Part shown: positions 40,042-43,683 of the stretch, in pieces
How the letters are laid out: each line of letters opens with the position of its first letter
Position numbering within the stretch: position 1 is the first letter of the stretch
DNA from: an uncultured Acidobacteriaceae bacterium
GTDB lineage: Bacteria > Acidobacteriota > Terriglobia > Terriglobales > Acidobacteriaceae
Assembly (NCBI GenBank): GCA_903904755.1
Contig: CAIVDV010000072.1
Location: 1-43,683, forward strand
Direction of reading: 5' to 3'
DNA length: 43,683 nt
Program-made: the position numbers and the translations under genes
The notes under the pieces: model-generated
The model's input: the letters and a program-made list of their open reading frames with translations, nothing else
Told to the model about the DNA's origin: nothing
Databases searched by the model: none

Positions 40042-42585
40042 ATGTCTGATGCATCGAACTACCCTGAAAACGCCCCTCGTCCCGATTCCGCACGCCCCGA
40101 CCCGCCCCGCTACACGCCGGCTGAGATTGAGCCCAGATGGCAGGAGAAGTGGGCGGCAAATCCGGCGCTGTACCGTGCCGAGCCGGCGGGAACAGCCAAG
40201 CCCAAGTACTACGTGCTGGAGATGCTGCCGTACCCGAGCGGCCAACTGCACATGGGCCACGTACGGAACTACTCGATTGGCGACGCGCTGGCGCGCTACA
40301 TGTGGATGCAGGGCTATAACGTGCTGCATCCGATGGGCTGGGATGCGTTTGGACTGCCGGCGGAAAATGCCGCGCTGAAGAACAATACGCCGCCGCGGGA
40401 GTGGACGCTGAAGAACATTGTCGCCATGAAGCGGCAGATGCAGCGGCTTGGCCTGGCCTATGACTGGGCCAACGAAGTGACGACGTGCCTGCCCGACTAC
40501 TACCGCTGGAACCAGTGGTTTTTCCTGCGGATGTACGAGCGCGGGCTGGTGTACCGCAAGCAGAGCAAGGTGAACTGGTGCAACCTGTGCGCCACCGTGC
40601 TGGCCAACGAGCAGGTGGTGGATGGTTGCTGCTGGCGGCACGAAGACACGCTGGTTGAGCAGCGCAATCTGGAGCAGTGGTTCTATCGCATCACTGCCTA
40701 TGCCGATGAGCTGCTTGAGGGCCTGGACAAGCTGGAGGGCTGGCCGGAGAAGGTGCGCACCATGCAGCGCAACTGGATTGGCCGCTCGGAAGGCACCGAA
40801 GTCGACTTCACCCTCGCCGGAGATGCGAGCGAGAAGATTCGCGTCTTTACCACCCGCGTGGACACGATTTTTGGCGCGACGAGTGTGCAACTGGCGCCCG
40901 AGCACGCGCTGGTGGCAAAGCTGAGCGCGAACAACCCGGCCCTGAAGGCTGAGGTGGAAGGCCTGCTGGAGCAGCAGAAGCAGGCGCGCGAGGCTGGCGA
41001 CATTGGCGCAATTGAGAAGCACGGCGTCCCGACCGGCGCGTTTGCCGTGAACCCCTACAGCGGCGAGCAGGTGCCCATCTGGGTGGCCAACTACATCCTG
41101 GCCGACTACGGCACGGGCGCGATTATGAGCGTGCCCGGACATGACGAGCGGGATTTTGAGTTTGCGACGAAGTACGGGCTGGAGATTCGGCGGGTGATTG
41201 CGCAGGCAGACCCAGCTGCGGAGGAGCCTGCATTGCCGTTTTGCAATGAAGACGGCGTACTGGTGAACTCTGGCGAGTTTGACGGGTTGAGCTGCACGGC
41301 GGCCGAGAAAAAGCTGCAGGAAATTGCCGCGGCGGGCAGCTTTGGCGAGGCCAAGGTGACCTTCCGGCTGAAGGACTGGGGAGTGAGCCGCCAGCGCTAC
41401 TGGGGTACCCCAATTCCCATGATCAACTGCCCGGTCGACGGCCTGGTGCCGGTGCCGGATGAGCAGTTGCCTGTGCTGCTGCCGGAGCAGATTGCGATTA
41501 CCCAGCAGGGTGGGTCGCCGCTGAGCCGTGTGCCGGAGTTCCTGAATACCACCTGCCCCAGGTGCGGCGGCGCAGCCACGCGCGAGACCGACACGATGGA
41601 CACCTTTGTGGACTCGAGCTGGTACTTCTACCGCTACACCGACGCCAAGAATGACAAGGCTCCCTTTGACCCGGCCGTGGCGCAGTACTGGTTCCCGATT
41701 GACCAGTACATTGGCGGGGTGGAGCACGCGATTCTGCACCTGATCTACTCGCGGTTCTTTACCAAGATGATGCGCGACCTGGGCCTCATCACCAACGCCG
41801 AGCCGGCTACGCGCCTGTTTACCCAGGGCATGGTCATCAAGGACGGCGCGAAGATGTCGAAGTCGAAGGGGAACGTGGTTTCTCCCGACGACATGGTGAC
41901 GCGCTACGGCGCGGACTCGACCCGCATGTACGCGCTGTTTGCCGCGCCGCCGGACCGTGATTTGGACTGGCAGGAAGATGGTGTGGCGGGCATCAGCCGC
42001 TTCCTGGCACGGGTTTGGCGGCTGGTGACGCGCTTCGCGCAGGTTGCCCGTACGGCAGAGCCTGGCGGCACGGTTGGCCCGGTGGCGGAAGGCCTGCTGC
42101 GCAAGCTGCACCAGACCATCGCCAAAATGACGCAGGACTTTGGCGGGCGCTGGCACTTCAACACCTCCATTGCGGCCATCATGGAACTGGTCAACGAGCT
42201 GACGGCGGCTGAGGCTTCGCTGGGTTCGGGTGAGGTTCCGGCCAGCGTGGTGCGGGAGTTGCTGACTTCGCTGACGCTGCTGCTGGCGCCTTTTGCCCCG
42301 TTCCTTTCGGCGGAGCTGTGGGCGGAACTGGGCGAGACCAGCGAGATTCTGCGTGCGCCGTGGCCGGTTTCGAATCCTGAACTGGCGCGGGAGAACGAGA
42401 TAGAGATTCCCGTGCAGGTGAACGGCAAGCTGCGCTCCGTCGTGAAGGTGCACGCCGAGGCTGACCGCGCAACCATTGAAGCGGCGGCGCTGGCGGATGG
42501 CAAGGTGCAGGAGTGGCTGGGGGGCAAGGCTCCGTTGAAGACCATCATTGTGCCGGGCAAGCTGGTGAATCTGGTGGTGAAGTAG
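40042..42585 (+). CDS. leuS: Leucyl-tRNA synthetase
   Basis: This 847-residue class I enzyme charges tRNA-Leu with leucine in the cytoplasm. PYPSGQLHMGH (HIGH motif, HMGH at 70-73) and AKMSKSKGN (KMSKS at 604-608) are intact. The CP1 editing domain lies between. CPRCGG in the later part is a zinc-type site. The length is normal. The first 20 residues (ENAPRPDSARPD) are a Pro-rich extension beyond the typical start. The next gene overlaps its stop by 1 nt. Confidence 0.98.
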   Translation: MSDASNYPENAPRPDSARPDPPRYTPAEIEPRWQEKWAANPALYRAEPAGTAKPKYYVLEMLPYPSGQLHMGHVRNYSIGDALARYMWMQGYNVLHPMGWDAFGLPAENAALKNNTPPREWTLKNIVAMKRQMQRLGLAYDWANEVTTCLPDYYRWNQWFFLRMYERGLVYRKQSKVNWCNLCATVLANEQVVDGCCWRHEDTLVEQRNLEQWFYRITAYADELLEGLDKLEGWPEKVRTMQRNWIGRSEGTEVDFTLAGDASEKIRVFTTRVDTIFGATSVQLAPEHALVAKLSANNPALKAEVEGLLEQQKQAREAGDIGAIEKHGVPTGAFAVNPYSGEQVPIWVANYILADYGTGAIMSVPGHDERDFEFATKYGLEIRRVIAQADPAAEEPALPFCNEDGVLVNSGEFDGLSCTAAEKKLQEIAAAGSFGEAKVTFRLKDWGVSRQRYWGTPIPMINCPVDGLVPVPDEQLPVLLPEQIAITQQGGSPLSRVPEFLNTTCPRCGGAATRETDTMDTFVDSSWYFYRYTDAKNDKAPFDPAVAQYWFPIDQYIGGVEHAILHLIYSRFFTKMMRDLGLITNAEPATRLFTQGMVIKDGAKMSKSKGNVVSPDDMVTRYGADSTRMYALFAAPPDRDLDWQEDGVAGISRFLARVWRLVTRFAQVARTAEPGGTVGPVAEGLLRKLHQTIAKMTQDFGGRWHFNTSIAAIMELVNELTAAEASLGSGEVPASVVRELLTSLTLLLAPFAPFLSAELWAELGETSEILRAPWPVSNPELARENEIEIPVQVNGKLRSVVKVHAEADRATIEAAALADGKVQEWLGGKAPLKTIIVPGKLVNLVVK

Positions 42586-43511
42586 TGGCCGCTCCGGTCC
42601 GGGCCACGCAGAACTTTGTGGCGCACATGGGCTTCTGCCGGCGGCATCCGGCGCTCGCGGGGCTTGAGATTGCCTGGCGCTGGCTCTTCGGGATTCCGCT
42701 TCTGCTGGTGATTTGGCAGCAGGTGACCCGGGTTGCCGCAGAGACGCCGCCGGATTCCGTCGGGCTGGACAAGCTGGTGCTCACCAATCCGTGGCTGTCG
42801 TCGCATCTGCTGGCGAATGCGGCCGAGGTGTATTCGCCGGCGGCGACGGATGTGATGCGCTGGCTGCTTCCTGTGGGAATTGTGGTCTGGAGCGTGCTGT
42901 CGGGTCTGGGCCGAACCGTGATTCTGGCGCGGATGGCGCGGCAGACCGACGGCTCGGGCGCGGGATTCCTCAAGCGCATTCCAGCCGTCATTCTGCTGCA
43001 ACTGGTTTGGGCCGTGGCTTTTGTTGGGGTGATGCGGCTGTGGCTGGGTACGGTGGCCTGGGATGCGCACGAGCATCTGATTGGCGCAACCGGTGCCGCG
43101 GAGCCGGATCTGGAAGGCTTTCTGGTCTGGCTCATCCTGATTTCGCTCGCGCTCTATGTGATCTGGGCGGCGGTGAGCTGGGTGCTGACGGTGGCCCCGG
43201 TGGTATTGCTTTGGGAGCGGCGCTCCCTGCTGAACGCGGTGGGCCGCAGTTTCCGGCTGGGGCGGGAGTTCAGTTCCAAGCTGGCAGAGATCAACCTGGT
43301 GATGCAGATTGTGCGCATCGCGCTGCTGGTGCTGGCGCTGGTGTTTTCGTCGGCTCCATTGCCGTTCAGCGACCAACTGGGGACGGATTCGCTGCGCTAT
43401 CTCTATGTGCTGATTGCGATTCTGTGGCTGGTGGCCAGCGACTACTTCCACGTAGTGCGGCTGAAGAGCTTTGTGGAGCTGTGGCGGATGTATGGGGCAG
43501 ACATCCTTTAA
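42585..43511 (+). CDS. Hypothetical multi-pass membrane protein, coupled to leuS
   Basis: This 308-residue protein has about six hydrophobic helices (for example WLFGIPLLLVIW, LLPVGIVVWSVLSGL, VILLQLVWAVAFVGVM, LISLALYVIWAAVSWVL, MQIVRIALLVLALVF, LYVLIAILWLVASDYFHV). No named family is recognised. GTG42585 shares its first base with the last base of the leuS TAG, so translation is probably coupled. No ribosome site is needed in such an overlap. It is the last gene before the right-hand IS copy, which begins 29 nt after its stop. Confidence 0.8.
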   Translation: MAAPVRATQNFVAHMGFCRRHPALAGLEIAWRWLFGIPLLLVIWQQVTRVAAETPPDSVGLDKLVLTNPWLSSHLLANAAEVYSPAATDVMRWLLPVGIVVWSVLSGLGRTVILARMARQTDGSGAGFLKRIPAVILLQLVWAVAFVGVMRLWLGTVAWDAHEHLIGATGAAEPDLEGFLVWLILISLALYVIWAAVSWVLTVAPVVLLWERRSLLNAVGRSFRLGREFSSKLAEINLVMQIVRIALLVLALVFSSAPLPFSDQLGTDSLRYLYVLIAILWLVASDYFHVVRLKSFVELWRMYGADIL

Positions 43512-43539
43512 CGCATTTCAGTAAATTCTGTGGTCTCGG

Positions 43540-43683
43540 TGAGGTGGTCCCGGTTGTTCGGACAGTTTTTGCTGTTTCTTAGGTGGAAGTTCTTGTTCTC
43601 TGTTTAGGCTGCCACGGCTTCTGGCAGGCGGTTGAAGTATACCTGATCGGGCGTGAGCGCTTTCAGGCTGGAGTGAGGTCGGA
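43540..43683 (-). mobile_element. IS3-family insertion sequence, right-edge partial copy
   Basis: This is the 3' end of an IS3-family element on the minus strand. The inward-reading end starts TGAGGTGGTC at 43540 and shares TTCGGACAG with the left copy. orfB ends inside it. Both copies face the same way, so the 43.4-kb interval is flanked by direct repeats. Only 144 nt are visible. Confidence 0.85.
43604..43683 (-). CDS. IS3-family transposase OrfB, C-terminal fragment
   Basis: The last 25 codons read PHSSLKALTPDQVYFNRLPE with ending AVAA and a TAA at 43604-43606. This is the standard end of IS3-family DDE transposase OrfB, which follows the catalytic integrase core. The catalytic DDE residues are outside the window. 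It is on the same strand as the left-edge OrfA. Confidence 0.85.
   Translation of the reverse strand, partial: RPHSSLKALTPDQVYFNRLPEAVAA

Noticed and set aside
40018-42453. An open frame of 811 codons antisense to leuS.
   Set aside because: leuS has intact HIGH and KMSKS motifs on the plus strand; the antisense translation is low-complexity.
141-43539. The whole interval as a composite transposon or integrated element.
   Set aside because: It carries core genes (leuS, pyrH, imuABC, nfo). Direct IS ends are more simply explained by contig breaks at a multicopy IS.

Overview
The window looks like one chromosomal contig from a high-GC bacterium, most probably a member of the Acidobacteriota (Terriglobales/Acidobacteriaceae type). 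That assignment is inferred from the base composition, the many secreted glycoside hydrolases, the ImuA/ImuB/DnaE2 cassette and the general protein character; no marker gene was searched. Both edges lie inside copies of an IS3-family element in the same orientation: the left edge holds the start of orfA plus one terminal inverted repeat, the right edge the end of orfB plus the other. The left copy has cut off the N-terminus of a GH3 glycosidase.

Layout: (1) 141-3865: truncated GH3 glycosidase and a LacI-type regulator. (2) 3935-5688: translationally coupled OlsB-like and PlsC/OlsA-like acyltransferases, likely for ornithine (aminoacyl) lipids. (3) 5834-11721: GH16 lipoprotein, SH3-like lipoprotein, pyrH, a membrane acyltransferase and an exported MetX-like hydrolase. 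(4) 11881-14985: M29 aminopeptidase and an exported beta-helix protein. (5) 14998-21385: a DNA-damage module, imuA-imuB-imuC (overlapping, minus strand) divergent from an SRAP abasic-site protein. (6) 21425-24379: GH15-like enzyme, a membrane protein and tRNA-Val(CAC). (7) 24653-26834: ECF sigma factor, zinc-finger anti-sigma and a DUF3106-like exported protein. (8) 26857-31989: proline dehydrogenase, a thioredoxin-fold-like exported protein, GH27 alpha-galactosidase and a membrane-anchored SpoIIE phosphatase. (9) 32089-38199: an amino-sugar/nucleotide-sugar region (NPP phosphodiesterase, GlcNAc kinase-like, MFS transporter, NagA) split by an XRE/nucleotidyltransferase pair with a perfect palindromic operator and a frameshifted toxin-like gene. 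(10) 38283-43511: coiled-coil protein, endonuclease IV, orphan HigA-like antitoxin, leuS and a membrane protein.

Three signals cut across genes. A 33-nt hairpin repeat (CCCCGSTCTC, 6-nt loop, GAGACCGGGG, then GCACC) occurs in three intergenic gaps. Several genes carry a -10-like hexamer (mostly TAnnnT) only 6-9 nt before the start codon and usually no Shine-Dalgarno, which suggests leaderless transcripts. Two independent abasic-site functions (SRAP and endonuclease IV) plus a full mutasome lie within 25 kb.

Best candidates for something little described: the imuABC/SRAP divergent locus, with a TTCGC direct-repeat array between the genes and a clamp-binding-like C-terminus on SRAP; and the XRE-nucleotidyltransferase locus, whose toxin frame is broken at a run of six T.
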